Below, one piece after another: positions 27,954 through 38,212 of a stretch of DNA of 64,000 nucleotides. A program made the translations under genes and the position numbers. Every line of letters begins with the position of its first letter. Position 1 is the first letter of the stretch. Source of the DNA: Rhodoferax sp. (GTDB lineage: Bacteria > Pseudomonadota > Gammaproteobacteria > Burkholderiales > Burkholderiaceae_C); NCBI RefSeq assembly GCF_030646845.1, contig NZ_JAUSLE010000069.1, forward strand, positions 62,001 to 126,000, given 5' to 3'. The notes under the pieces were generated by a model. It made no database searches and was not told the DNA's origin. It was given only the letters and a program-made list of their open reading frames with translations.

Positions 27954-27981
27954 AAGGCCGGTGCAAACCGGCCTTTTTTTT
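27954..27981 (+). terminator. dpp operon intrinsic terminator
   Basis: GGCCGGT, loop GCAA, ACCGGCC, then TTTTTTTT. Confidence 0.92.
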
Positions 27982-27982
27982 G

Positions 27983-28423
27983 CTACCTGCGGTTATCGTG
28001 ATCGCGGCGTTCCCGATGGTCATCGTGGTCCTGCCTGCGGTTGTCACGATGGTCACGGCGATCGCGGCGGTCATCGCGCCAACCCGGATGCTCGTGCGCA
28101 TAGCGTTCTCTCACCCATTGTTCCTGCACGAAATAAACGGGCTGTCCGCACGCGTTGTAGCGAGCGCAATGCTTGCCCCACTTCTTCTGGTGACCCGGGG
28201 GAACATAGAGGTAGATGGGTTCGCGCTGCACCAGCACGGGTGCGGGCGCGATGATCACCGGTTGCGGGTACACGAGCACGGGTGGTGGGTAGTTGCCGAT
28301 ATTGATGCGCCCATAGACCCCCGGTTGATTGATGCCAATCGAGACGCCCACGCTGGTTTGCGCAAACACGGAGCCTGTTGCACAGGCACAGGCGAACAAG
28401 GCGATCGCAGCGATTTTCTTCAT
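27983..28423 (-). CDS. Exported Pro/Tyr-rich protein with Arg/Asp-rich tail, unknown function
   Basis: 146 aa from the second ATG (28423; one codon upstream is another). Residues 1-21 are a clear signal peptide (MKKIAAIALFACACATGSVFA, cleavage before QTSVG). The centre holds Pro/Val/Tyr-rich sequence (YPPPVLVYPQPVIIAPAPV) and a conserved-looking HCARYNACGQPVYFVQE segment with two Cys that could pair in the periplasm. The last 35 residues are almost only Arg, Asp, His and Asn (RRDRRDHRDN). Such proteins are common unnamed periplasmic or surface proteins in Burkholderiales. No function can be assigned. Confidence 0.8.
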   Translation of the reverse strand: MKKIAAIALFACACATGSVFAQTSVGVSIGINQPGVYGRINIGNYPPPVLVYPQPVIIAPAPVLVQREPIYLYVPPGHQKKWGKHCARYNACGQPVYFVQEQWVRERYAHEHPGWRDDRRDRRDHRDNRRQDHDDHRERRDHDNRR

Positions 28424-28573
28424 CATGGTCTTTCAGAGTATGTCCACTTCGATAACGCTTGAGTGGCACGACATGCCGACCTTGAAGGCGTAACGATTTG
28501 TGAAAGGGTCAGGCCTATGCTCCCGGTGGGCTCAGGCCGCATCGCCCTTCACGCGGGCAGCACATGACATTCG

Positions 28574-30301
28574 CTACTCTTTTTGCTGCAACTGCTTCAA
28601 GGCGTTTTGCGTGATGGCGGACAAGGTGCCACGGGTGCTGATCACTTCCGGGTCCAGCATCACCTCAATCAGCGTGCCTTGCGGCCGGTCCAGCGCGGCG
28701 AGCAATTGGGCTTCGAACTCAGAAGTTTTGGTAATGCGCGCACCTGCGTAGCCGTAGGCAGACGCCAACGCTACGAAATCCGGGTTCTTGAGCTGGGTCC
28801 CGGTCACGTGCTGCGGATACTCGCGCTCCTGATGCATGCGGATGGTGCCAAACATGCCGTTGTTCAGCAGCACGATGATGGTTTTGGCGCCGTATTGCGT
28901 GGCCGTGGCCAGCTCTTGCCCGTTCATCAAGAAGTCGCCGTCACCGGCGATGGTGAAGGCCAGGCGCCCGGTGGAAATGGCCGCCGCAATGCCGGCGGGC
29001 ACGCCATAGCCCATGGCACCGTTGGTCGGTGCCAGTTGCGTCTTGAACCCCTTGGCCAGCCCGTGGTGCCTGTAAAAGCGGTGCATCCAGCTGGCAAAGT
29101 TGCCCGCGCCATTGGTCAGCACGGCATCCGTCGGCAAATGTTTTTGTAGCGTCGCCACAATGGCGGGCATGTCGATGTCGCCCGGCAAGGGCTGCGGCTC
29201 GAGATTGGCCAGATAGTCCGCGTGACAAGCTTGTGTCCAGGCATCCCAGGCCACGGCCACCGGTGCATCAAGCACCTCCAGAGAGCGGGCCGCCGCATTC
29301 ATGGTCGCGTTGATGGCCAGGTCGGCCTGGTAGACGCGGTTAAGCTCTTCCGCGCTGGCGTGTATGTGCACCAGTTTCTGCCTGGGCTTGGGGACGTCTA
29401 GCAGGGTATAGCCGGCGCTGGTCATTTCGCCCAGCCGTGGCCCGATGGCCAGAATCAGGTCACTGTTCTTGATGCGCGCCGCCAGCCGGGGATTGATGCC
29501 GATGCCCACGTCACCCGCATACAGCGGATGGTGGTTGTCAAACGTGTCCTGAAAGCGAAACGCGTTGCCGACCGGCAGCTTCCAGTTTTCAGCGAAGCGC
29601 TGCAAGGCCTGCGCTGCCTGTACCGTCCAGCCACCACCACCGGCAATGACAAAAGGCCGCTCTGCTTTTAATAGCATCTCCCGCAAGGTGCGCAAGGACC
29701 CGGGGTCACTCCAGGCCTCGACCGCGTCAACCCGTGGCAGGGCTTGCGGCAGCACACCCGTACCCGCGTGAGCCGCCACAACCTGTGTCAGCATGTCCTC
29801 CGGCAACACCAGCACCACCGGACCGGGGCGGCCGTTCATGGCGGTGGCAAAAGCACGCGCCACGTATTCGGGGATGCGGCGCGCATCATCGATGCGCTCC
29901 ACCCGTTTCGCAAACCCTTTGGTACTGGGCCCGAAAAAGCTCAGGTAGTCGACTTCCTGAAACGCTTCGCGGTCACGGGTGTCACTGGCCACATCGCCCA
30001 CAAACAGCACCATGGGCGTCGAGTCCTGAAATGCGGTGTGTACGCCAATGGACGCGTTGGTGGCGCCGGGTCCGCGCGTCACAAAACAGACACCGGGACG
30101 CCCGGTCAGTTTGCCGTGGGCCTCGGCCATGAAGGCCGCGCCGCCTTCCTGCCGATTGATGATGAAGCGGATCTGATCCCGATGAAGGTGGAAACCATCC
30201 AGCACGGCCAGATAACTTTCACCCGGTACGCCAAAAGCATGGGTGACGCCCTGGGCCACAAGGCATTCAACGAGAAGATGGCCCGCAATTCTTGTGCTCA
30301 T
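28574..30301 (-). CDS. Thiamine-diphosphate-dependent enzyme, acetolactate-synthase-like
   Basis: 575 aa with the three ThDP-fold parts: N-terminal PYR domain with catalytic Glu in NRQEGGAAFMAEA (about residue 51), central domain about 190-330, and C-terminal PP domain with the ThDP/Mg motif GDGDFLMN...LLNN. The sequence is of the IlvB type, but no regulatory small subunit (ilvN/ilvH) is next to it and FAD-contact residues cannot be judged by eye. It could be a catabolic acetolactate synthase or another 2-oxoacid decarboxylase/carboligase. It follows the chemoreceptor gene by 19 nt, probably in one transcript. Confidence 0.82.
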   Translation of the reverse strand: MSTRIAGHLLVECLVAQGVTHAFGVPGESYLAVLDGFHLHRDQIRFIINRQEGGAAFMAEAHGKLTGRPGVCFVTRGPGATNASIGVHTAFQDSTPMVLFVGDVASDTRDREAFQEVDYLSFFGPSTKGFAKRVERIDDARRIPEYVARAFATAMNGRPGPVVLVLPEDMLTQVVAAHAGTGVLPQALPRVDAVEAWSDPGSLRTLREMLLKAERPFVIAGGGGWTVQAAQALQRFAENWKLPVGNAFRFQDTFDNHHPLYAGDVGIGINPRLAARIKNSDLILAIGPRLGEMTSAGYTLLDVPKPRQKLVHIHASAEELNRVYQADLAINATMNAAARSLEVLDAPVAVAWDAWTQACHADYLANLEPQPLPGDIDMPAIVATLQKHLPTDAVLTNGAGNFASWMHRFYRHHGLAKGFKTQLAPTNGAMGYGVPAGIAAAISTGRLAFTIAGDGDFLMNGQELATATQYGAKTIIVLLNNGMFGTIRMHQEREYPQHVTGTQLKNPDFVALASAYGYAGARITKTSEFEAQLLAALDRPQGTLIEVMLDPEVISTRGTLSAITQNALKQLQQKE

Positions 30302-30320
30302 TTTTCAAATATCTCGCACA

Positions 30321-32060
30321 TCAAAACGTGTCCCAACCGTCATCCGGCGCTGCCGTGGGCGTGGCCTTGGTCGCCGGTGCGGGCGCGTTCAAAGCGGTTT
30401 GCCTCGCAGGTGGGCGGACCGCTGGCTTTTTCTGGTTCATCGCGACGGATGGAGCGGGCTTTCTGGCGGGGGCAAGCCGGGTGGTCGGTGCACGGCTCAT
30501 CGGCAAACCATTTTGAGAACCTGGCAATGTGAACACCGCCACGACTTCCACCAGTTCCCCCGCCTGGGATTTGAGGCTGCTGGCCGCCGCCGCCATCTCT
30601 TCCACCAGCGCGGCATTTTGCTGCGTGGCCTGGTCCATATGGGTGACTGCTTCGCCCACCTGCGCCACGCCCAGGGCCTGTTCGCTGCTGGCCGAACTGA
30701 TCTCGCCCATGATGTCAGTAACGCGGCGAATGCTGCTGACCACCTCGGCCATGGTGATGCCGGCCTGGTCCACCAGAGCGGTGCCCTGCTCAACCCGCTC
30801 CACGCTGGCATTGATCAGCGACTTGATCTCCCTGGCCGCCTCCGCCGAGCGCCCGGCCAGGCTGCGCACCTCCGTGGCCACCACGGCAAAGCCGCGGCCC
30901 TGTTCACCCGCGCGGGCCGCTTCCACTGCCGCATTCAGGGCCAGGATGTTGGTCTGGAAGGCAATGCCGTCAATCACGCTGATGATGTCCGATATCTTGC
31001 GGGAAGATTCGTTGATGCCTTTCATGGTGTCCACCACCTGCGACACCACCTCGCCACCCTTGACGGCCACAGTGCTGGCACCCATGGCGAGCTGGTTGGC
31101 CTGACGGGCGCTGTCGGCGTTTTGTTTCACCGTGGCACTGAGTTCCTCCATGGAGGCGGCGGTCTCCTCCAGGGCGCTGGCCTGGCTCTCGGTGCGGGCC
31201 GAAAGGTCGTTGTTGCCCTGGGCGATTTCGGCGCTGGCCGTCTCCACGCTCTGGGAGCCCTGACGCACACGGGTCACCATTTTGGTGAGGCTTTCCTGCA
31301 TGGACTTGAGTTGTGCCATCAGACTCGTGGTGTCACCCTGCATCAGTTCAATGCGCATGCTCAGGTCGCCTGCACCAACCGTTTTGGCGACTTCGGCAGC
31401 TTCGGCCGGCTCGGCACCGAGTTGCCTGCGGATAGAGCGAATCAGCAGGAAGTTGTACAAGCCCGATGCCAACATGCCGACGACAAAGATGGCGATTGCG
31501 AGCGAACGTATCGTGGCGTCGCGCGCCTCGGCATCAGTGAACGCTTTTCTCGCCCCGTCAAGCTCGATCTGAATCAGCGAACGGATGCCCTTGTTAACCG
31601 GAACGTACAGGGGTTCGACTTTCTCCGCGACGAGGCGCTGGGCCCCGGCTATATCGTTGGCGCGCAAAGCCGCCACCGTCGGTTGAAGCCCTTCCTGGAC
31701 AAACCGCCGGCGATCCTCTGCAAAGGCCTTGGCGAGTTTCTCTTCGTCCGCTGTCAGCTTGGTCGCCATCAAAGCGGTCCAGGTCTTGCTGATTGCCGCG
31801 ATGTTGGCGTCCACCGTTGCCGCGCTGGCGGCGATGACCGCCGGGGTGGGGCTAGCCAGCGCAACGGCAATGGCCAGACGGTTTTCAAGAATCATGGCCT
31901 CGATCTCACCCGTCTGCCCGACGGGCACCGTGCGATCCTCGTAGACCGATCGCAAAGCAGTGCTGGAGGCATCCATGCCAAACAGGCCCAGGCCCGCAAT
32001 GACGACCACCAGGGCCGACATCGTGCCCCCCAACAGCATCAAACGCGTAGAAATTTTCAT
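30321..32060 (-). CDS. Methyl-accepting chemotaxis protein with CheR-tether pentapeptide
   Basis: 579 aa from ATG 32060 (MKISTRLMLLGG); the frame extends 35 codons upstream without membrane character. TM1 7-28, periplasmic four-helix-type sensor about 29-185 (MCP-binding 4HB class), TM2 186-207, HAMP 208-260, cytoplasmic signalling domain with the hairpin tip GIAFQTNILALNAAVEAARA. After a Pro/Ala-rich linker of about 50 residues the protein ends in GWDTF, matching the xWxxF pentapeptide that tethers CheR/CheB. Attractant unknown. A stand-alone CZB gene and an MFS gene lie nearby. Confidence 0.92.
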   Translation of the reverse strand: MKISTRLMLLGGTMSALVVVIAGLGLFGMDASSTALRSVYEDRTVPVGQTGEIEAMILENRLAIAVALASPTPAVIAASAATVDANIAAISKTWTALMATKLTADEEKLAKAFAEDRRRFVQEGLQPTVAALRANDIAGAQRLVAEKVEPLYVPVNKGIRSLIQIELDGARKAFTDAEARDATIRSLAIAIFVVGMLASGLYNFLLIRSIRRQLGAEPAEAAEVAKTVGAGDLSMRIELMQGDTTSLMAQLKSMQESLTKMVTRVRQGSQSVETASAEIAQGNNDLSARTESQASALEETAASMEELSATVKQNADSARQANQLAMGASTVAVKGGEVVSQVVDTMKGINESSRKISDIISVIDGIAFQTNILALNAAVEAARAGEQGRGFAVVATEVRSLAGRSAEAAREIKSLINASVERVEQGTALVDQAGITMAEVVSSIRRVTDIMGEISSASSEQALGVAQVGEAVTHMDQATQQNAALVEEMAAAASSLKSQAGELVEVVAVFTLPGSQNGLPMSRAPTTRLAPARKPAPSVAMNQKKPAVRPPARQTALNAPAPATKATPTAAPDDGWDTF

Positions 32061-32197
32061 TTGCTTTTCCAACTGAATAGTCAACTTGTCGAACCGCCAA
32101 AGGCAATGCGCAGAGCTCTTATCGGTGTCCATTTGAACACGTTGCGCCCCTTGCGGAACTGACAAAGCGGCTTGGCCGGCTGCAAGCCCTGGACAGC

Positions 32198-33424
32198 TCA
32201 GGCCCGCCCCGGCCGCCCGGAAGTACGCCGCCCAACCCCCAGCGCCGCCACGACGCTGAGCAGCAACACTGCCGCGGCACCGAACAGGGTCGCGCCGTAC
32301 CAGCCGCGATCCATGAACACGCCAAACAGAATGGGGGAAATGGCAAAGCCGACGTCCAGCCCGGAATACACCATGCCGTACACACGGCCGGTGGCGCCCT
32401 TGGGCGTCGCCTTCTTGATCATCATGTCACGCGAAGGGCCGCCTATCCCGACGGCAAAACCGGTACCGGCCAGCACCACCATCGTGCCGATGGCACCAAA
32501 AATCCCGGTGCCACACAGCGCCAGCAAAACAGCCGCCGCCCCCATCGCGATGGCGACCACGCGATCACTGTTGGCGGTGCGTGCCGCAATAAAACCTCCC
32601 ACGAACATGCCCACCGCGCCGCACAGCATGTAAGCGGTCAATGTCAGGGTGGCCGCTTCGAAACTCACGCCATGCATGGCTTTCAGAATCGAGACAGAAA
32701 AACTCTGCACCACCGCAAGCGTCATGGTGGACAGCAGGAAAAAGCCAAAACACCACCAGACCACAGGCAGCTTCATGAACGCCAGGTCGTGCTCCGTCTG
32801 GACATCTGCGTGGCGCCGCACCACCTGGGTCTTGAGTTTGTCGCGGTGCAGGATCAGCAACAACAAGATGCCAACATACATTGCCGCAGCCGCCAGATAG
32901 GCGGTGCGCCAGGAGTACAGGCTGCTGATCGTGGCAAAGAACAAAGGTGCGGCAGCCCAGCCCAGATTGCCCGTCAGACCATGGGCACTGAAGGCATGAC
33001 CCAGGCGCGGGGCGGAGACGCGCTGGTTCAAAATAGTGAAGTCGACGGGGTGAAACGTCGCGTTGCCCAGGCCGGCGAGGGCCGCCACCGCCAGCAAGCC
33101 GCTATAGCCGTTCACCATGGACGCCGCGCTGCACGCCACCACAAAAATGCCCAGCGCCACAAACAGCAATGGCCGCGCACCCAGCCGGTCGACCACAAAA
33201 CCTGCCGAAGCCTGCCCCAGCCCTGACACGACGAAAAACGTGGTCATCAGCAATCCCAACTCGGAGTAGCTCAAGCCGAACTCTTTCATGAACACCGGAA
33301 ACATCAGCGGCAGCAGCAGATGGGCAAAGTGAGAACTGGCATGGGCCAGCCCCACCAGTCCGATGATGGTGGCATCCTGCTTGAGAGGCACCGTAAGGGG
33401 CAAGTGGTGTGCGGCGCTGATCAT
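32198..33424 (-). CDS. Major facilitator superfamily transporter
   Basis: 408 aa from ATG 33424 (12 codons shorter than the longest frame). Twelve membrane segments are visible, with the MFS loop 2-3 motif as GFVVDRLGARPLLF. The layout LVGLAHASSHFAHLLLPLMF resembles the fosmidomycin-resistance/FSR-like and related families, where His residues in helix 1 are conserved. A drug or sugar-phosphate substrate cannot be told apart. Divergent from the CZB gene. Confidence 0.85.
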   Translation of the reverse strand: MISAAHHLPLTVPLKQDATIIGLVGLAHASSHFAHLLLPLMFPVFMKEFGLSYSELGLLMTTFFVVSGLGQASAGFVVDRLGARPLLFVALGIFVVACSAASMVNGYSGLLAVAALAGLGNATFHPVDFTILNQRVSAPRLGHAFSAHGLTGNLGWAAAPLFFATISSLYSWRTAYLAAAAMYVGILLLLILHRDKLKTQVVRRHADVQTEHDLAFMKLPVVWWCFGFFLLSTMTLAVVQSFSVSILKAMHGVSFEAATLTLTAYMLCGAVGMFVGGFIAARTANSDRVVAIAMGAAAVLLALCGTGIFGAIGTMVVLAGTGFAVGIGGPSRDMMIKKATPKGATGRVYGMVYSGLDVGFAISPILFGVFMDRGWYGATLFGAAAVLLLSVVAALGVGRRTSGRPGRA

Positions 33425-33532
33425 GGTGATATGGTAAATCACGCCATCCCGCCGTTTCACCGCCCAGATTGCAAGTGGAACGGGCCCGCCATTCGCGATG
33501 GACGCCCCTGCCGATCTCGGACGTAAAATGGC

Positions 33533-33579
33533 GGTGTAGCCCCCGTCAAATATGGACAGAGGGCTATTTTTTTAATAGC
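33533..33579. repeat. Interspersed hairpin element, copy 5
   Basis: 47 nt: GGTGTAGCCCC, 19-nt spacer, GCTATTTTTTTAATAGC. In the divergent MFS-CZB intergenic region, about 90 bp before the CZB start. Confidence 0.65.
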
Positions 33580-33670
33580 AAATCGCGGATGCGGCGGTGA
33601 CGCCGCTGTGCAGGATTTCCGGCACAATCGACTGCTGACAACGCCTTTCGCCATTCAATCAGGATGACCC

Positions 33671-34024
33671 ATGGATCTGGACCTCGCCATCGCCAAACAC
33701 ACCGAGTGGAAAGCCCGGTTGCTGGCCGCGATCACCAACAACGAAACGCTGGATACCGCCACCATTGCCAGAGACAATTGTTGCGATCTTGGGAAATGGC
33801 TGCATGGCGAAGCCCGGCATCAGTTCGGAACGCTGACCAGTCATGCGGACTGCGTGGCCAAACACGCAAAATTTCACATTGAGGCGTCCAAGGTGGCGGC
33901 AGCCATCAACACCCGGAAATACACCGACGCCCAAACCATGCTGGCGCCGGGAACGGCCTACAGCTATGCGTCCAGCGCGGTCCAGCTGGCCGTTTTGAAC
34001 CTGAAAAAACAAGCCGGCCTGTGA
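33671..34024 (+). CDS. Stand-alone CZB (chemoreceptor zinc-binding) domain protein
   Basis: 117 aa; AGGATGA lies 5 nt before the ATG. The whole protein is one CZB domain: H10 (AKHTEWK), C38 in DNCCDLGKWL, H65 and H69 (AKHAKFH). The Cys-to-His spacing (27) and His-His spacing (4) equal those of the known zinc site of the E. coli diguanylate cyclase DgcZ. CZB domains bind zinc tightly and sense zinc or hypochlorite when attached to chemoreceptors or cyclases; free-standing forms have no settled role. A chemoreceptor gene lies 1.6 kb away. The next gene (EamA) starts 22 nt downstream. Confidence 0.87.
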   Translation: MDLDLAIAKHTEWKARLLAAITNNETLDTATIARDNCCDLGKWLHGEARHQFGTLTSHADCVAKHAKFHIEASKVAAAINTRKYTDAQTMLAPGTAYSYASSAVQLAVLNLKKQAGL

Positions 34025-34046
34025 ACCACGCTCAGGGCATCACCGT

Positions 34047-34952
34047 GTGAGAGCGCTCAATGCCCCGACTGCCGTGCTGGCCGCGCTGGGCGCTGCGGTC
34101 CTGTTCGGTGCCAGCACCCCATTTGCCAAACAATTCGTGGGCGATATGCCGGCGCTCCTGCTGGCGGGCTTGTTGTACCTGGGCAGTGGTGTCGGGTTAA
34201 CTGCCTTTCGCCTCATGCGCGACCGGGGCTGGCGCAACCCGGGACTGGCGCGCCTTGAGTGGCCCTGGCTGCTCGCCGCGGCCATCTGTGGAGGCATCGC
34301 CGGACCTGTCTTGCTGATGCTGGGCCTGGCACGCTCGAGCGCCGCGTCTGCGTCCCTGCTACTCAATTTCGAAGTTGTATTGACGGCGATGCTGGCCTGG
34401 ATCGTATTCAAGGAAAACGCCAACCGGCGCGTTGTTACCGGTATGGTACTGGTCGTGCTGGGGGGACTTGTGTTGTCATGGCCCGGTGCGCCAACCGGCG
34501 AGGAGAACAGCTGGCTGGGAGCTGCGTTCATTGTGGGGGCATGCCTGTGCTGGGCGCTGGACAACAATTTGACGCGTCGTGTTTCCAATTCGGATGCCGT
34601 GTTTATTGCCGGATTGAAAGGACTGATCGCTGCCGCCGTGAACATCGGCCTGGCCATCTTCTGGGGCCAACCCATGCCGCCGTGGAGCGTCGCAGCTCCA
34701 GTCCTGTTGATCGGTTTTCTGGGCTATGGGGTCAGCCTCACCTTGTTCGTTGTCGCTCTGCGGGACTTGGGTGCGGCGCGCACCGGCGCTTACTTCGGCG
34801 CGGCGCCATTCATGGGTGTGGCCATCGCCATTGCCGTATTCGATGAAACCACGTCACCCCTGTTCTGGGGCGCGGGCTTGCTCATGGCCACGGGGCTCTG
34901 GTTGCACCTGACGGAGCGGCGCGTGCACACGCACCGGCATGACCATCCATAG
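34047..34952 (+). CDS. EamA/DMT-family transporter
   Basis: 301 aa from a GTG start. Ten hydrophobic helices in two EamA repeats (AVLAALGAAVLFGASTPFAK at the start; SWLGAAFIVGACLCWALDNN beginning the second half). The protein ends in a His/Arg-rich tail HTHRHDHP. Substrate unknown; likely metabolite export. May be cotranscribed with the CZB gene. Confidence 0.85.
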   Translation: MRALNAPTAVLAALGAAVLFGASTPFAKQFVGDMPALLLAGLLYLGSGVGLTAFRLMRDRGWRNPGLARLEWPWLLAAAICGGIAGPVLLMLGLARSSAASASLLLNFEVVLTAMLAWIVFKENANRRVVTGMVLVVLGGLVLSWPGAPTGEENSWLGAAFIVGACLCWALDNNLTRRVSNSDAVFIAGLKGLIAAAVNIGLAIFWGQPMPPWSVAAPVLLIGFLGYGVSLTLFVVALRDLGAARTGAYFGAAPFMGVAIAIAVFDETTSPLFWGAGLLMATGLWLHLTERRVHTHRHDHP

Positions 34953-34997
34953 GGAAGGAAGCCTGTCGTCCCCAAGCCCTCAGCCAGGGACGATTGT

Positions 34998-35498
34998 CTA
35001 CTTCAAGCCCAGTGGATCGGTGGCCTTGCCGTCACCGATGAGTTGCCCCATCTTGAAGATGCCGCTCACCCGCAGGGCGGGTTGGCCATCGGCGCTCACC
35101 AGCCCCTGACCAAACAACATATTGCGCGTGGTGCGAAGCACATCGGCCTCACCCTGTATCCAGGCGCCCAGGGCAGCGGCACCCATGTAGTCGATCTGAA
35201 GACTGATGGTGGGCAAGAAGCGCCGCTCCATGTCGCTCTGATACATAGAGGCGCAGGGAATCAGCATGTCGGCAAAGGTCGCCAGCATGCCACCGTGGCA
35301 AATCTTCAGCGGGTTGGTATGCCGCTCTTCAACGCGAAACCCCAGCAGCAGGCGCTGCCCTGTCCACTTGCCGTACAGCGGTCCGTTATGCGAAATAAAT
35401 GGGCCACCGATCTTGACGGGCCGGAACCCTTCGGGAATGTTGTCGGGAGCGTCCGCGGCAATATCGTCGAAACTGGAATTGAGTTGGGTGTGGTTCAT
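34998..35498 (-). CDS. PaaI-type hotdog thioesterase
   Basis: 166 aa. Hotdog fold with the PaaI motif region ICHGGMLATFADML (about residues 66-79) and a long N-terminal lead-in (GPLYGKWTGQRLLLGFRV). Enzymes of this class hydrolyse aryl- or acyl-CoA thioesters. No phenylacetate genes are near, so the substrate is unknown. Confidence 0.85.
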   Translation of the reverse strand: MNHTQLNSSFDDIAADAPDNIPEGFRPVKIGGPFISHNGPLYGKWTGQRLLLGFRVEERHTNPLKICHGGMLATFADMLIPCASMYQSDMERRFLPTISLQIDYMGAAALGAWIQGEADVLRTTRNMLFGQGLVSADGQPALRVSGIFKMGQLIGDGKATDPLGLK

Positions 35499-35560
35499 AA
35501 GCTGCAGATTATCCAGGCCAACGAATTCGCCCGGTCAAAAGAACCACTACAAAGACGTTT

Positions 35561-35582
35561 GGCGGGCCATCGCTGGCCCGCC
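35561..35582 (-). terminator. GC-rich hairpin after clpB
   Basis: Perfect GGCGGGCCA/TGGCCCGCC-type stem with a short loop, 17 nt past the clpB stop; the following T-run is weak (AAACGTCTTTG). Confidence 0.6.
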
Positions 35583-35599
35583 AGCCTCACATCAGAGAC

Positions 35600-38212
35600 T
35601 TACTGCTCCGCGCGCCCAAAGCTGAACTGCCCTGGCGAGCGGATCGGATCCACATCGACCGGGATCACGTCTTTGGGCAGGAACTTGCCTTCGAGCAGCA
35701 ACTTGGACAGCGGGTTTTCAATCCGCTGCTGGATCGCACGCTTCAGGGGCCGCGCGCCAAAGACCGGATCGAAGCCGACCTTGGCCAGCTCGGCCAGCGC
35801 CGCGGGTGACACCTCCAGTGTCAGATCCATCTTGGCCAAACGCGCTTGCAGCACCTGAATCTGGATGCCGGCAATTTCGGCAATGTGCGCGGCGTCAAGG
35901 GCGTGGAACACCACGGTCTCGTCGATGCGGTTCAAGAATTCTGGCCGGAAGTGGTTTTTCAACTCACCCGTCACCGCATCCTTGATGTCCTCACTGTCCT
36001 GGCCCACCATGGACTGGATCAACTGCGAACCGATGTTGCTGGTCATCACGATCACCGTGTTCTTGAAGTCCACGGTACGGCCCTGGCCATCGGTCAGGCG
36101 ACCATCGTCCAGCACCTGCAGCAGCACGTTGAACACATCGGGGTGCGCTTTTTCCACCTCGTCGAGCAGCAACACGCTGTAGGGCTTGCGCCGCACGGCT
36201 TCAGTCAGATAACCGCCCTCCTCGTAGCCCACGTAGCCGGGGGGCGCACCAATGAGGCGGGCCACCGAATGTTTCTCCATGAACTCGCTCATGTCGATGC
36301 GAATCAGGTGGTCTTCCGAATCAAACAGAAAGCCCGCCAGCGCCTTGCACAGCTCGGTCTTGCCCACCCCCGTAGGGCCAAGGAACAGGAAAGAACCGGT
36401 TGGACGATTGGGATCGGACAGGCCGGAGCGCGAGCGGCGAATCGCGTTGGACACGGCCGCGATGGCTTCGTTCTGCCCCACCACACGCTGGTGCAGCTTG
36501 TCTTCCATCTGCAGCAACTTGTCGCGCTCGCCCTGCATCATCTTGCTCACGGGAATGCCGGTGGCGCGGCTCACCACCTCGGCGATTTCCTCGGCGCCAA
36601 CCTGGGTGCGCAGCAACTGCGGACGGCCGCCGTCCTTGGCAGTCTTGGCTTTGCCTGCTTCCTGGTCTTGCGCCGCCTTGAGCTTCTTCTCCAGATCGGG
36701 CAACTGGCCGTATTGCAGCTCGGCCACTTTCGCCAGATCGCCCTTGCGGGTGAGTTCCTTGATCTGGAAATTGAGCTTGTCGATCTCCTCGCGCACCTGG
36801 GCACTGCCCTGGGCACTGGCTTTCTCGGACTTCCAGACCTCATCGAGATCGGCAATTTCCTTTTGCAGCTTGGCAATTTCTTCGTTGATGAGTTCATAGC
36901 GCTTTTGCGACGCCTCATCCTTCTCTTTCTTGACCGCTTCGCGCTCGATCTGCAACTGGATCAGACGACGGTCCAGCTTGTCCATGACCTCCGGCTTGGA
37001 ATCCATTTCGATCTTGATCTTGGACGCGGCCTCGTCGATCAGGTCAATGGCTTTGTCTGGCAGGAAACGATCGGTGATGTAGCGGTGGCTGAGCTCGGCC
37101 GCAGCCACAATGGCCGGGTCCGTGATGTCCACGCCATGGTGCACCTCGTAACGTTCTTTCAGGCCGCGCAGGATGGCAATGGTGGCCTCCACGGTGGGCT
37201 CGCCCACCAGGATTTTCTGGAAGCGGCGCTCCAGTGCGGCATCTTTCTCGATGTATTTGCGGTACTCGTCCAGTGTGGTGGCGCCCACGCAGTGCAACTC
37301 GCCACGCGCCAGCGCCGGCTTGAGCATGTTGCCGGCGTCCATGGCGCCTTCGGCCTTGCCCGCGCCCACCATCGTGTGCAACTCATCAATGAACACAATG
37401 GTCTGGCCTTCGTCCTTGGCCAGGTCCTTCAGCACGTTCTTCAGGCGCTCTTCAAACTCGCCACGGAACTTGGCACCGGCCAAGAGCGAGGCCATGTCGA
37501 GCGACAAGACGCGCTTGCCCTTGAGGGAGTCCGGCACCTCGCCAGCGACGATGCGCTGGGCAAGGCCTTCGACAATCGCGGTCTTGCCGACACCGGGCTC
37601 ACCAATCAGAACCGGGTTGTTTTTGGTACGGCGCTGCAGCACCTGGATGGCACGGCGAATTTCGTCATCGCGGCCAATCACCGGATCGAGCTTGCCCATG
37701 CGGGCGCGCTCGGTCAGGTCCACGCAATATTTCTTGAGCGATTCACGCTGGTCTTCTGCATCGGCGCTGTCCACGTTCTGGCCACCACGCACGGCGTCAA
37801 TCGCGGTCTCAAGCGACTTGCGGGTCAGGCCATTTTCTTTGACGATTTTTCCGATGTCCTGTTTGCTGTCGGTCAACGCGAGCAGGAACAATTCGCCGGC
37901 GACAAACTGGTCGCCGCGCTTGATGGCTTCCTTCTCCGCTGCCTGCAGGAGTGAGACCATGTCACGGCCGACCTGCACCTGCTCATGACCCTGCACTTGC
38001 GGCAGCTTTTTCATGGCGGTCTCGGCCGCCGCCAGCAAGCCCGGCACATTCACGCCAGCCCGTTGCAGCAAGGCCTTCGGGCCGTCCTCCTGGCGCAGCA
38101 TGGCGAGCAGCACGTGGGCAGGCTCGATGTACTGGTTGTCGTTGCCCAAGGCGAGCGTCTGGGCTTCGCCCAATGCTTCCTGAAATTTGGTAGTGAGTTT
38201 TTCGATTCGCAT
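35600..38212 (-). CDS. clpB: ATP-dependent disaggregase ClpB
   Basis: 870 aa from ATG 38212 ([14 protein letters not shown]) with AAAGGA 6 nt upstream. Clp N-domain 1-145, first AAA+ with GEPGVGKT (about 205), coiled-coil middle domain about 410-525, second AAA+ with GPTGVGKTE (about 608), and C-terminal ClpB domain. The middle domain marks it as ClpB rather than ClpA/C. With DnaK it rescues aggregated proteins after heat stress. The upstream region holds a perfect sigma-32 -35-like CTTGAAA (38257-38263), but I found no good matching -10. Confidence 0.97.
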   Translation of the reverse strand: MRIEKLTTKFQEALGEAQTLALGNDNQYIEPAHVLLAMLRQEDGPKALLQRAGVNVPGLLAAAETAMKKLPQVQGHEQVQVGRDMVSLLQAAEKEAIKRGDQFVAGELFLLALTDSKQDIGKIVKENGLTRKSLETAIDAVRGGQNVDSADAEDQRESLKKYCVDLTERARMGKLDPVIGRDDEIRRAIQVLQRRTKNNPVLIGEPGVGKTAIVEGLAQRIVAGEVPDSLKGKRVLSLDMASLLAGAKFRGEFEERLKNVLKDLAKDEGQTIVFIDELHTMVGAGKAEGAMDAGNMLKPALARGELHCVGATTLDEYRKYIEKDAALERRFQKILVGEPTVEATIAILRGLKERYEVHHGVDITDPAIVAAAELSHRYITDRFLPDKAIDLIDEAASKIKIEMDSKPEVMDKLDRRLIQLQIEREAVKKEKDEASQKRYELINEEIAKLQKEIADLDEVWKSEKASAQGSAQVREEIDKLNFQIKELTRKGDLAKVAELQYGQLPDLEKKLKAAQDQEAGKAKTAKDGGRPQLLRTQVGAEEIAEVVSRATGIPVSKMMQGERDKLLQMEDKLHQRVVGQNEAIAAVSNAIRRSRSGLSDPNRPTGSFLFLGPTGVGKTELCKALAGFLFDSEDHLIRIDMSEFMEKHSVARLIGAPPGYVGYEEGGYLTEAVRRKPYSVLLLDEVEKAHPDVFNVLLQVLDDGRLTDGQGRTVDFKNTVIVMTSNIGSQLIQSMVGQDSEDIKDAVTGELKNHFRPEFLNRIDETVVFHALDAAHIAEIAGIQIQVLQARLAKMDLTLEVSPAALAELAKVGFDPVFGARPLKRAIQQRIENPLSKLLLEGKFLPKDVIPVDVDPIRSPGQFSFGRAEQ

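Noticed and set aside
29640..29690. GCTATTAAAAGCAGAGC in the thiamine-diphosphate gene as a tenth repeat copy
   Set aside because: No GGGCTAGAGGCC-like block at the right distance and the encoded segment (LLKAERPFVIAGGGG) is a normal family motif.
32119..32126. Sigma-28 flagellar promoter for the chemoreceptor
   Set aside because: A -10-like ACCGATAA is present but no TAAA-type -35 lies 11 nt upstream.
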